From positions 1,791-27,152 of the forward strand of contig DBYV01000056.1 of assembly GCA_002310995.1 (NCBI GenBank): a DNA stretch of 25,362 nt, given 5' to 3'. Both the position numbers and the translations under genes were made by a program. The notes under the pieces are model-generated. The model had not been told where the DNA came from, made no database searches, and was given only the letters and a program-made list of their open reading frames with translations. This stretch comes from a bacterium UBP6_UBA1177 (GTDB lineage Bacteria; UBP6; UBA1177). This document shows, in pieces, positions 1-7,735 of this stretch (within the stretch, counting starts at the first letter, position 1; each line of letters begins with the position of its first letter).

Positions 1-869
1 TCGGTGCTGAAACTTACGATGCACTCAAGGATCCCGACCGTGACAGCGCGGATATTCCTCGTGACATCGTCCCTTTTGACAAGAGATTCGTTGAGAGTCG
101 AGTCGATTTTCCCTTCTATTATCCTGAATCTGCGTTCTGTCGGCAGAGTTTTCGCCGTGTATTTCAGTTTGTTTTCAACTGGATCACGCTTCAAAATGTG
201 GAAAGTGACGATATCGGGATAGTAGACGAACTCTTCGACATTTCCCTCTTTGTCGAACTTCACTTTGAAGTCCTCGCCTGCCTTTATCTGCGTGAGATCG
301 ACGTCGTATCTGATCGCGTTGCTTATTTCCATCGCGTGTTTGAGCTGGAGTCCCGGAACTTTGAGCAAAGCCTCTTCTATTCCTTTCTTCGGAAGGATCT
401 TACCGTGCAGAAAACCTTCTGAATCGGCAACAGAATCCTTATCTTTCACGATTTCGACATCTGCTCCGCCTGAAATTTCGGCAGATTCGATATCCTCAGC
501 CTCTTTCTGCGGCTCTGACGGAGTTGATTCCGGTATTGCATCTCCGGCTGTTTCCTCGTTTTCACGCATTTCCGCGTTTTTACGGTGTTCTTTTTCTGCC
601 GTTTCCGATGGTTTAGGAGACGTCTCAGAGGATGTCTCTACAGGGGGTTTCTGTTGTTTCGGTTGTTCTGCCGGTTTTGCTTCTTTCTGAGACACATCGG
701 GAGCGGTCTCTACGGTTTTCGTTTGTTCTGCGGGTTTTTGTTCCGCATTTTTTTGTTCTGATGTTTCACCGCCGCCAGCTTTGTAAAAAACGACAAGAAG
801 GGCGAGCACCAAAACCACTATAGCAAAAACTAACACTGTAATATTATTATGTTTCTTTTCGTTGTACAT
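1..869 (-). CDS. Probable M23-family peptidoglycan endopeptidase, N-terminal part (gene runs off the left edge)
   Basis: Open minus-strand frame from ATG at 869 to the window edge (289 codons, no stop). A TCGGAG ribosome site lies about 9 bases upstream. It starts 22 bases after the coaD stop, so it is the last visible gene of the coaBC-coaD operon. Residues 9-30 form a single membrane segment with a short cytoplasmic N-terminus. Residues 33-150 are a Lys/Glu/Pro/Thr-rich spacer, as expected for a periplasmic stalk. Residues 155-289 look like the two tandem regulatory domains that precede the catalytic domain in MepM/Csd3/OapA-type M23 peptidases: a GKILPKKGIEEAL stretch, then YDVDLTQIKAGEDFKV, then a second GKIDSTLNESL stretch. 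The M23 zinc motif itself would lie outside the window, so the enzymatic call is by N-terminal resemblance only. Such enzymes cut peptide crosslinks in the cell wall. Confidence 0.6.
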   Translation of the reverse strand, partial: MYNEKKHNNITVLVFAIVVLVLALLVVFYKAGGGETSEQKNAEQKPAEQTKTVETAPDVSQKEAKPAEQPKQQKPPVETSSETSPKPSETAEKEHRKNAEMRENEETAGDAIPESTPSEPQKEAEDIESAEISGGADVEIVKDKDSVADSEGFLHGKILPKKGIEEALLKVPGLQLKHAMEISNAIRYDVDLTQIKAGEDFKVKFDKEGNVEEFVYYPDIVTFHILKRDPVENKLKYTAKTLPTERRFRIIEGKIDSTLNESLVKRDDVTRNIRAVTVGILECIVSFST

Positions 870-891
870 ATACGACTCCGATAAAAAGCAA

Positions 892-1380
892 CTACATCAG
901 CCTGAATTTCTCCCGCAAAGCCTTTTCGACATTGGGAGTCACAAAATGGGAAAGGTACGAGCCGTTTTTAGATGCGACCTCCTTTACTATGCTTGATGAC
1001 AGGAAGGAATATTTGTCGGAAGTCATAAAGAAAACCGATTCGACTTTCGGCTCCATCGCCCTGTTCGTAGAAGCCATAAGGAATTCATATTCAAAATCGG
1101 AAACAGCACGCAGACCGCGTATCACGGTGAAAACGTTGACCTGACGCGCGAAATCGACAAGAAGATCGTTAAAAATTATAACTGTTATTGCAGGATCGTC
1201 CTTAAAAATCTCCTCTATCTGCTCTTTGCGCTCTTTCGCAGTGAAAAGGTTTTTTTTACTTCCGTTTTCCCCTATTGCTATATAAATTTTGTCAAAAATC
1301 GTTTTGGCACGGTTGACAATGTCAAGATGGCCGAGGGTAAAAGGATCGAAACTGCCGGGATAAATCGCAGTCTTAGTCAT
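892..1380 (-). CDS. coaD: Phosphopantetheine adenylyltransferase
   Basis: 162 residues, the usual size for bacterial CoaD. It transfers AMP from ATP to 4'-phosphopantetheine to give dephospho-CoA, the penultimate step of coenzyme A synthesis, in the cytoplasm. The N-terminus carries the nucleotidyltransferase signature YPGSFDPFTLGHLDIV, with the T/H-x-G-H motif around residues 15-18. RGLRAVSDFEYE is the conserved central motif. YSFLSSSIVKEVA near the C-terminus is the second nucleotide-binding motif. The ATG at 1378-1380 overlaps the stop of the upstream TPR gene by one base (TAATG), so translation is probably coupled. The first CoA gene, coaBC, is four genes upstream in the same operon. No unusual residues were noticed. 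Confidence 0.96.
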   Translation of the reverse strand: MTKTAIYPGSFDPFTLGHLDIVNRAKTIFDKIYIAIGENGSKKNLFTAKERKEQIEEIFKDDPAITVIIFNDLLVDFARQVNVFTVIRGLRAVSDFEYEFLMASTNRAMEPKVESVFFMTSDKYSFLSSSIVKEVASKNGSYLSHFVTPNVEKALREKFRLM

Positions 1381-4300
1381 TATTCTTCCTCATCCTCTTT
1401 CTGCTCTTCCTGCTTTTTCTCCTGGGCATTGATTTTATTGAGTGCCTTCTGAGCCTTTTTGTAGAATTCGTTGTTCTTGGAGACTGTTTTCATAACTTCC
1501 TGGAAAAGTCTTTTAGCCTCTTCGGGATCATCGTCCATAACATACAGTCCCTCTTCATAAAGGTCTTCAGCCTCCTCTATCGCCTCTTCCGAATCACTTT
1601 CTTTTGCAGCTTTCGGTCTTGCACTGGGACTTGCAGCGGGAGCCTGTGGCATACTCTGCTTTATGTAGTAAATCTCGTTCTGCAGCATCTCTTTTTCGTT
1701 GTAGTCGTTTGTATATTTAATACAGCGCTGGAAATAGCGGAGAGCTGTGGGCAAATCACCTTTTTCCTTATAGATATAGCCAAGTTTACTCATTGATTCG
1801 ACATCTTTTTTGTTGCCGGAAAGAACTTTTTTGTAGTAAGTAATAGCCTTATTGGTATCACCTGATTCATAAAATATGCCTGCGAGAAGCTTTGCTGCTC
1901 CGTGACTACCCGATTTTTCTGCTTTTTTAAGATAATCAAGGGCTTTGCTGCGGTTACCAAGCTGGAGGTAACTTTCCCCTATCTCAAGATAAGCCTCTCT
2001 TTTCAAAGAATTGTCAGTAACTCTGTTGAAATACTTAAGAGCATTTCTGTAATCATCAAGGTTTTTATAGACAACACCCTTCATAAGAAGCAGTTCCTGA
2101 TCCGACGGATCAATCTTTTCAGCCGCATCAATTTTTTCAACAGCGCCTTTGTAGTCACCGCGTTTTGACAAAATCTTTGAATAAAGCATGTAGTTGTCAA
2201 AATTCTTCATATCGAGAACTACAGCCGTATCAATCTCTTTTTCAGCCTCAGGATAACGTTCCATCGTGTAGAGTATCTTCGCTTTAAGATAATATACAGA
2301 CGTTTTCTGTGAATCAAGCTCAAGAGCCTTGTTTATTGCAGCAAGCGCCTTTTCATACGCTTTGACATGGTAATAGGAATTAGCAAGCGAAACATAGCTT
2401 TTGTACATTCTCTTTTCAACAAAAGTCTTCTGCTCAAGCAGAGCAATGACACTATGCCATTTTTTCTCTTTTTCAAGACTGTCAATATAAGAGTGCATAT
2501 ATTCATAGTTTCCAGGATCAATTTTGTAAGCCCTGTTCAGCATCTTGGTAGCTTCAGCATATTTCCGCTGGTCTTTGAGGAATTCGCCGTAGAAGAAGTA
2601 CACTCTGTCGTCTCCGACTGAATTCTTCTCATCAGCAATTCTGAAATGCTCGGCAGCACTCTTGTAATCAGCGTTTTTATGATCAATTATCGCCTTGACA
2701 AGATGATACGGATATCTGTCTTTTCCAAGTTTTTCAAGAACTACAAGAATCTGTTCGAGATCTTTAACTTTATTGAAATCCATCAAAAGAATCTGTGCCT
2801 TTGCAATATAAGGTTCTACATACGACGGATCGGATTTTATCGACAGGTCGTAGAACTCTATAGCCTTTGCCTTGTCGCTGATATTGGAATAGATTTTTGC
2901 GACACGCGCAAGAAGCTGCGGATTTGTCAGAGTTTTAAGGTCAAGTTTTGCAAGTTCAAGGTATATTTTCTCTCTCTGGCCCAGAAGAACGTAGATTTCT
3001 GTTTTTCCAATAATTGAAGCCGCATGTTTCGGATCTATTTTAAGAGCCATGTCATAGTATTCCATAGCTTTGGTCGAATCGGAAATCTGAACATAGAAAT
3101 CAGCAATCCTCGTTATGGCCTCGGTATCTGTCTGGTTAATTTCAACCGCTTTTTCATAATATTTTATAGCGTCCTTGAATGCTCCACGCCTTGTAGCTAT
3201 ATTGGCAAGCATTTGATAATATTCAGCTTTCTGAAAATCTTCGGCTTTTGCGATTATGTTATTGTCTATCTCTTTGAGAAATTTTTCAGCTTCAGCAAGC
3301 TTGTTATCACTGTTCATAAGAATCTTCGATTTAAGAAGATATGCCTTGATATAGTTTGGAGATTCCGAAATTATTCTGTTGATGAAAGCCATTGCAGACT
3401 GAGTGTCGCCGTTCTGATACTTCATATTTGCAAGAGCATACATTATTTTGACACTTTTGCCGCCGCCCTGAATGAAGCCTGTATTGAAGAAATTCTCGGC
3501 ATTTACAAGATCCTGCTTTCCTGTAGCAATAAGACCGAGGATGTAGAAAACTTCCTGATCATTTTTGTCGGTAAACGGCTGAAGAAGTGCGGCCGCCTCG
3601 TCATACTGCTTCTGCTCGTAAAGATAAAGAGCTTTTGCCTTGACAAGGTCTATATTCCCCTGTGCCTTTTTCATCGCAGTGTTGATCTTTTCATTTATTG
3701 AAGAAGACGATTCAATTCTCTTATTGTAGGAAACAAGAAGATTCATCTTGACCTGACCATCAAGACCAACTGCGCTCGGAGCCGAATCATCAGGCTTTAT
3801 ATACTGCTTTAAAATACCGATACTGTTAATATAATCTTCAGGCGTATCCTTGTCGAGAGCCTCTCTGACATCCGCCAAAGTTCCTGTATTGACAGCTATC
3901 TGCTCGCTTATGTTATCAAGAATGTCCGCCGAATTGTTGCGTTTAGTGTAGAAATAGTAAGCCCCGCCTGCAACTATCGCAAGAATAGCGAGTGTAGCAA
4001 CAGAAGTCGCAACGTAGAACATAACCGAACTTCCGCCGCGCTTTCTCTCTCTTCTCGGTTTAGATGCCGTAAGAGTGCCAGCTGAAGTATCATTGAATTC
4101 ATCAGGAATATAAACATGTTCGACCTTGCTGACATCCTCATCCAGATTAATCTCTTCCGCTATGTTTATGCTGCTTTCTTTGTTGATTGCAGTTCCCTCT
4201 TCAAAAAGGAGAGAATCTATAGAATCTTCCGGCGAATCAAGACCAAGTTTCGTAGCGGACTGAGCTTCTTGAGAAGGAGCATCACTGCTGTTCCATGTTA

Positions 4301-5207
4301 CACCGTCGTAGCTGATGTCGTCTTCTTCCGTGATTTCACCGTTTACCATAAGGTCTGTTATCTGCGATTCATCGACAGGACCGACGACTTTCCCAGTCTG
4401 CTTGTTTCTGAAATAAAGTTTCTGCTCGCCTTGTTCAGCCTGATTTTTTGCAGCAGCAGGCTCTTCACCAAAAAGCTCTTTCAGAAAATCATCTGTACCG
4501 CCGTCTGAACTTCCGTCTTTTTTGTCGGAAATATTGCTAAAAAGATCATCTCCGCCATCGTCTCCGAAAAGGTCGTCTGCCTCTTTTTTCTGATTGCCTC
4601 CAGTTGTACTGTTCATCGGCTGATCTGAAAAAAGATCATCCAAATCGGAAGCTGCCGAACTGTTCTTCTTCGGATTATCCGAGAAGAGATCTTCTTCAAA
4701 GTTTGTTTCTGTTTCATTTGCTTTCTCAGGTCCATCGGCAAAAAGGTCGTCACTTTCATCAAAACGGTCATTCGCCAAATCGAGATCAGAATTGTTTCCG
4801 CCGTCGAAGGAAACACCTTCTGCATCTGAAGAATGATCGGAACCAGATATCTCGTCGTGGTAGGATGCCATTTCTATCCCGCCGTTTTCTTCATGTTGTT
4901 CTTCATTTTGCGGTTCTTCAGCAGGATTTTCCTTAAAATCGCCGTTCAACAGGGCATCAAGATCATGCGCCGCCTTATTGTTGTTTGCAGGCATTGAATC
5001 AAAAAGAGAATTCATATCTGAAGAAGCGTTATTATTTTCCTGAACTTCTTCCTCTTTCGGAGCCTCAGGTTTCTCTTCACTTTCATTCTCTCTAAATACC
5101 CTGAATTTGTTTCCACAGACAGAACATTTAACAGGAAGTCCCTTTTCAGGCACTTTCGAATCGTCTATCTGATAGTTCGTATTGCAGTGAGGACATACGA
5201 TTTTCAT
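1380..5207 (-). CDS. Zinc ribbon - GYF_2 - transmembrane - TPR repeat protein
   Basis: 1275 residues from ATG at 5207. A GTG nine bases further upstream is in frame, but it falls inside the purine-rich ribosome site AAAGGGTGG, so the ATG is preferred. Domains in order: an MJ0042-type zinc ribbon (residues 1-37; C5, C8, C28, C31); a long acidic, probably disordered cytoplasmic stretch (40-260) with repeated DLF motifs; a GYF_2 domain (about 263-310, KLYFRNKQTGKVVGP); a basic patch followed by a membrane segment (394-421); then many TPRs (about 500-1200), ending in an acidic Lys/Glu tail. By the positive-inside rule the zinc ribbon and GYF domain face the cytoplasm and the TPRs the periplasm. 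The zinc ribbon/GYF/TM arrangement is known from Myxococcus gliding-machine proteins (GltJ/AgmX), and long TPR arrays from GltI/AgmK. A scaffold role is inferred from this, not shown. Confidence 0.85.
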   Translation of the reverse strand: MKIVCPHCNTNYQIDDSKVPEKGLPVKCSVCGNKFRVFRENESEEKPEAPKEEEVQENNNASSDMNSLFDSMPANNNKAAHDLDALLNGDFKENPAEEPQNEEQHEENGGIEMASYHDEISGSDHSSDAEGVSFDGGNNSDLDLANDRFDESDDLFADGPEKANETETNFEEDLFSDNPKKNSSAASDLDDLFSDQPMNSTTGGNQKKEADDLFGDDGGDDLFSNISDKKDGSSDGGTDDFLKELFGEEPAAAKNQAEQGEQKLYFRNKQTGKVVGPVDESQITDLMVNGEITEEDDISYDGVTWNSSDAPSQEAQSATKLGLDSPEDSIDSLLFEEGTAINKESSINIAEEINLDEDVSKVEHVYIPDEFNDTSAGTLTASKPRRERKRGGSSVMFYVATSVATLAILAIVAGGAYYFYTKRNNSADILDNISEQIAVNTGTLADVREALDKDTPEDYINSIGILKQYIKPDDSAPSAVGLDGQVKMNLLVSYNKRIESSSSINEKINTAMKKAQGNIDLVKAKALYLYEQKQYDEAAALLQPFTDKNDQEVFYILGLIATGKQDLVNAENFFNTGFIQGGGKSVKIMYALANMKYQNGDTQSAMAFINRIISESPNYIKAYLLKSKILMNSDNKLAEAEKFLKEIDNNIIAKAEDFQKAEYYQMLANIATRRGAFKDAIKYYEKAVEINQTDTEAITRIADFYVQISDSTKAMEYYDMALKIDPKHAASIIGKTEIYVLLGQREKIYLELAKLDLKTLTNPQLLARVAKIYSNISDKAKAIEFYDLSIKSDPSYVEPYIAKAQILLMDFNKVKDLEQILVVLEKLGKDRYPYHLVKAIIDHKNADYKSAAEHFRIADEKNSVGDDRVYFFYGEFLKDQRKYAEATKMLNRAYKIDPGNYEYMHSYIDSLEKEKKWHSVIALLEQKTFVEKRMYKSYVSLANSYYHVKAYEKALAAINKALELDSQKTSVYYLKAKILYTMERYPEAEKEIDTAVVLDMKNFDNYMLYSKILSKRGDYKGAVEKIDAAEKIDPSDQELLLMKGVVYKNLDDYRNALKYFNRVTDNSLKREAYLEIGESYLQLGNRSKALDYLKKAEKSGSHGAAKLLAGIFYESGDTNKAITYYKKVLSGNKKDVESMSKLGYIYKEKGDLPTALRYFQRCIKYTNDYNEKEMLQNEIYYIKQSMPQAPAASPSARPKAAKESDSEEAIEEAEDLYEEGLYVMDDDPEEAKRLFQEVMKTVSKNNEFYKKAQKALNKINAQEKKQEEQKEDEEE

Positions 5208-5212
5208 TGTAA

Positions 5213-5221
5213 CCACCCTTT
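5213..5221 (-). promoter_or_regulatory. Ribosome-binding site that sets the TPR-protein start
   Basis: Minus strand reads AAAGGGTGG and ends five bases before ATG 5207. Because this purine-rich tract contains the alternative GTG codon (5214-5216), initiation at the ATG, giving MKIVCPHC as in related zinc ribbons, is favoured. Confidence 0.55.
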
Positions 5222-5227
5222 CAAAGT

Positions 5228-5887
5228 TTATATATTTGTCTTGTTGTTCACCACATTCAAAAACGATACCGTGCCAGTTCCCTTTTCGCCTTTTACTCCG
5301 GCAAAAATCTTTTCGCAGTTATATTTTTTAAAAAGCGCCGCAAGCTTATCCTTTCCACAGGTAAGAATCTTTCCGTCAGCAAATGCGACATAGCCGAATA
5401 CTTTTGAAAAGTTCAACAAATCAATCAAGTTATCAGTAGGAATTTCAATTTGTGCTGCAAGCGTTTCAAGATCTATTCCGGCTTCGTAAACCGGTTCTGT
5501 TCCGCTTTTTTCTATAACATAGGGCAAAACGCCGGCAACAAGCTTGATATGCATGGAACTCATAGCATTAAAAGGCTCTTCTTTTTCATTGGCTCTTGCC
5601 GAATTCTTTATAAAGAGAGTAAACGCGGCTTTCGCGTTGTCGGCAAAAAATTCCTCTGCTTCGGTTCTATCCATAAGTTGCAGCTGGGTTTCCTCTCTTG
5701 CCGTAGCATTAAAAAGGGATGGCTTTCCAAAGAAACACCCCTCTTCACCGAAAAAATCATCCTCGGAAAGAAAGAAACTTTCACCGTTTCCTTCAAGTTT
5801 AACACTGCCGTGCTTTATCAAAAAAAGGTGAGGTGAGATTTTGCCGGCCAAAACGACAGTTTCTCCTGGCAAAAATTCCTTTTCCAT
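5228..5887 (-). CDS. CRP/FNR-like cyclic-nucleotide-binding-fold protein
   Basis: 219 residues from ATG 5887. This ATG overlaps the stop of the DtxR-family gene by one base (TAATG); an upstream in-frame ATG at 5932 would give a long overlap and has no advantage. Residues 5-90 fit a cNMP-binding beta roll (LPGETVVLAGKISPHLFLIKHGSVKL, then the FGEEG turn). The phosphate-binding cassette lacks the usual Arg-Ser after FGE (here GKPSLFNATA), so classical cAMP binding is doubtful. Residues 110-190 look like a degenerate CRP winged helix (LETLAAQIEIPTDNLIDLL, then GYVAFADGKILT). It could be a transcription factor with a different ligand, or a sensor that has lost DNA binding. It sits between a metal-responsive regulator and the large TPR protein and is co-transcribed with both. 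Confidence 0.7.
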   Translation of the reverse strand: MEKEFLPGETVVLAGKISPHLFLIKHGSVKLEGNGESFFLSEDDFFGEEGCFFGKPSLFNATAREETQLQLMDRTEAEEFFADNAKAAFTLFIKNSARANEKEEPFNAMSSMHIKLVAGVLPYVIEKSGTEPVYEAGIDLETLAAQIEIPTDNLIDLLNFSKVFGYVAFADGKILTCGKDKLAALFKKYNCEKIFAGVKGEKGTGTVSFLNVVNNKTNI

Positions 5888-6336
5888 TATTTGCAACCCT
5901 CTTCTCTTTTTAATTTCAACGAATTCGGGCACTTGCCTTCACATTCGTCAGCACGTTTTATAAAGAGTCTGAACTTATCCAGCGCATGCCCCGAAACAGT
6001 GTGTTCGATTTTGCATGCTATCTCGTCTGCCTCATCCTCTTCGAGATTAAGAATGTCTCTGAAAAAATGCCTGAAAAGTTCATGTCTTGCGAGAATATCC
6101 CGAGCAATAGCCTTTCCTTCGTCCGTCAAAGTGACGTATCCGTTCATTTCGTGGTTGACGAGCCCTTTCTGAGTCAGAAGTTTGAGCGCTCTCGTGACTG
6201 TAGCACGGCGGACGCCGAGTTTGCTTGAAAGTTCCATGTTTCTCGCTACGACTCTTTTTTCGGTAAGTTCGAGGATCGCCTCGAGGTAATCTTCCTGAGT
6301 CGAAGTCAGATTTCTGTCACTTGTTTTTTCGGTCAT
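5887..6336 (-). CDS. DtxR/MntR-family metal-dependent transcriptional repressor
   Basis: 149 residues. Residues 8-72 form the winged helix-turn-helix (STQEDYLEAILEL, then ATVTRALKLLTQKGLV and a wing near NGYVTLTDEG). Residues 75-125 are the metal-binding dimerisation domain. Visible ligands are D16 and E19 at the positions of MntR Asp8/Glu11, H85, and the ACKIEH motif giving C108, E111 and H112, as in the DtxR Cys102/Glu105/His106 set. The protein stops without the SH3-like FeoA domain of DtxR. It instead ends in a Cys-containing tail (C132, C136, C148). Members repress metal-uptake genes when loaded with Fe(II) or Mn(II); the mixed ligand set leaves the metal open. It overlaps the coaBC 3' end by 20 bases, so it is translated from the same mRNA. 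No metal transporter is visible nearby. Confidence 0.88.
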   Translation of the reverse strand: MTEKTSDRNLTSTQEDYLEAILELTEKRVVARNMELSSKLGVRRATVTRALKLLTQKGLVNHEMNGYVTLTDEGKAIARDILARHELFRHFFRDILNLEEDEADEIACKIEHTVSGHALDKFRLFIKRADECEGKCPNSLKLKREEGCK

Positions 6337-7543
6337 TGTGCTTTACCTCATAAAAATTCAAGGCATTTTTAACAATAATATCAGCAATTTGAGATTTCTC
6401 TATGTTTTTAAACTCTTCAACGCGGTCAGCGAATACAATTTTTACCGTGTTCGTGTCGGCACCGAATGGATTAAAATCAGATGTGACCTGATTTGCCACT
6501 ACGAAATCAAGATTCTTCTTCACGAGTTTCTTCAGCGCGTTTTCTTCAAGATTCTCAGTTTCAGCGGCAAAACCTATCCTGACAGCACCCGGTTTTGTCC
6601 ACTTCACTGATTCGGCAAGGATATCCGTCGTTCTGAAAAACTCAGCGGTCACCGAGTTCTCACCTTTTTTGATTTTCTGCGCGCTCTTTTCCGGAGAATA
6701 GTCAGCGATCGCAGCGCTCATCACGAAAATATCGGCATCTTTCACGTTTTTTTCGACCACTTCGGCAGTTTCAGCCGCAGTCACAGTTTTTATCACAAAA
6801 TATCCCGGATTGAACTGCGGTTCTGCATTCACACCGATGAAAGTTACAACTCCATCTGATTTCAAAGCCGCTTCCGAAACCGCAAAACCGGTTTTTCCCG
6901 AAGAACCGTTCGTCACAAAACGCACCGGATCAAGGTATTCTCGCGTCGCGCCGCCGGTGACAAGCCACTTCAAGCCGCAGTGTTTTACGGGATAGAAAAT
7001 TTCTTCAAGTTTGAAAATTATTTCTTCTGGCTCGGCCATACGCCCCTTTCCGCTCGTTCCGCAGGCAAGACAGCCTGTTTCCGGATCGGCGAAATGAACG
7101 TTTCCACGCTTTTTCAGCCTTTCGATATTTTCAAGATTCGCCGGATTCTCGAACATCGCCGTATTCATCGCCGGCGCGAAAAGAACGGGAGCAGTCGCCG
7201 CCGAAAGAATCGTCGAAGCAAGATCATCCGCTATTCCGCACGCCGCCTTTGCAATAATATTCGCCGTAGCAGGCGCAACTATGACCGCATCGACATCCTG
7301 AGCCAGCGTGATGTGGGTAATTTTTGAAGAATCGAAAGTTTCGAAAGAATCGAAAAGCGGAGTTTTGCCGGAAAGCGCCTCCCAAGTTGATTTTCCTATA
7401 AAATTCAATGAGTTGGCAGTTCCTACGACCTGCACCGAAGCACCGAGTTTTGTGAGTTCGCGCAGAAGATAGACCGATTTGTATGCCGCAATACCGCCAG
7501 AAACTATAAGAAGCAGATTCTTATTAAAAATTCCCGAAGCCAT
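6317..7543 (-). CDS. coaBC: Bifunctional phosphopantothenoylcysteine decarboxylase / phosphopantothenate-cysteine ligase
   Basis: 408 residues. The N-terminal CoaC domain (1-185) is an FMN-dependent decarboxylase: IVSGGIAAYKS at the start, the conserved His in KITHITL (H77), the APAMNTAMFENP motif, and the flap cysteine in GCLACG with GKGRM. The C-terminal CoaB domain (190-400) starts with VTGGATREYLDPVRFVTN and has the KIKK lysine near SPEKSAQKIKKG. Together they convert 4'-phosphopantothenate plus cysteine and CTP into 4'-phosphopantetheine, the substrate for CoaD encoded downstream. The ATG at 7543 has AAGGTG five bases upstream. This is the first gene of the minus-strand operon; the 192-base region to its right must hold its promoter and that of the divergent toxin-antitoxin pair. 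Confidence 0.95.
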   Translation of the reverse strand: MASGIFNKNLLLIVSGGIAAYKSVYLLRELTKLGASVQVVGTANSLNFIGKSTWEALSGKTPLFDSFETFDSSKITHITLAQDVDAVIVAPATANIIAKAACGIADDLASTILSAATAPVLFAPAMNTAMFENPANLENIERLKKRGNVHFADPETGCLACGTSGKGRMAEPEEIIFKLEEIFYPVKHCGLKWLVTGGATREYLDPVRFVTNGSSGKTGFAVSEAALKSDGVVTFIGVNAEPQFNPGYFVIKTVTAAETAEVVEKNVKDADIFVMSAAIADYSPEKSAQKIKKGENSVTAEFFRTTDILAESVKWTKPGAVRIGFAAETENLEENALKKLVKKNLDFVVANQVTSDFNPFGADTNTVKIVFADRVEEFKNIEKSQIADIIVKNALNFYEVKHNDRKNK

Positions 7544-7735
7544 GATTCACCTTCACAATCAGACGCAGAATATTACTCAAGTATCTATAATATACAAATA
7601 TTTTTAGAAAATTATTTATAGTTTGAATTGCCGGACAGCCGGAAAATCTGAATCAACAAAAAATTCGTTTATCGCCATAAAAAATCTTGATTTTCTCCAG
7701 CAAATGCATTTAAATTGCAGTTGGAGGTGAAAATA
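7544..7735. promoter_or_regulatory. Divergent intergenic region between coaBC and the AbiE-type pair
   Basis: AT-rich. A perfect TATAAT occurs on the plus strand at 7586-7591, and TATTAT on the minus strand overlaps it, but no convincing -35 hexamer pairs with either. CTATAA (7585-7590) and TTATAG (7616-7621) form an inverted pair 25 bases apart, which could be an operator, as AbiEi antitoxins repress their own promoters. A GGAGGT ribosome site at 7723-7728 sets the downstream start at 7736. No ORF of note. Confidence 0.35.

Noticed and set aside
250..690. Serine-rich 146-residue plus-strand ORF
   Set aside because: Antisense of the partial M23-type gene, whose frame has a membrane segment, a typical spacer and a ribosome site. 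Its Ser/Phe-rich composition is what antisense of Glu/Lys codons gives.
3024..3701. 225-residue plus-strand ORF rich in Phe, Ile and Cys
   Set aside because: Lies wholly inside the TPR array on the opposite strand and follows its codon pattern; no ribosome site or recognisable domain.
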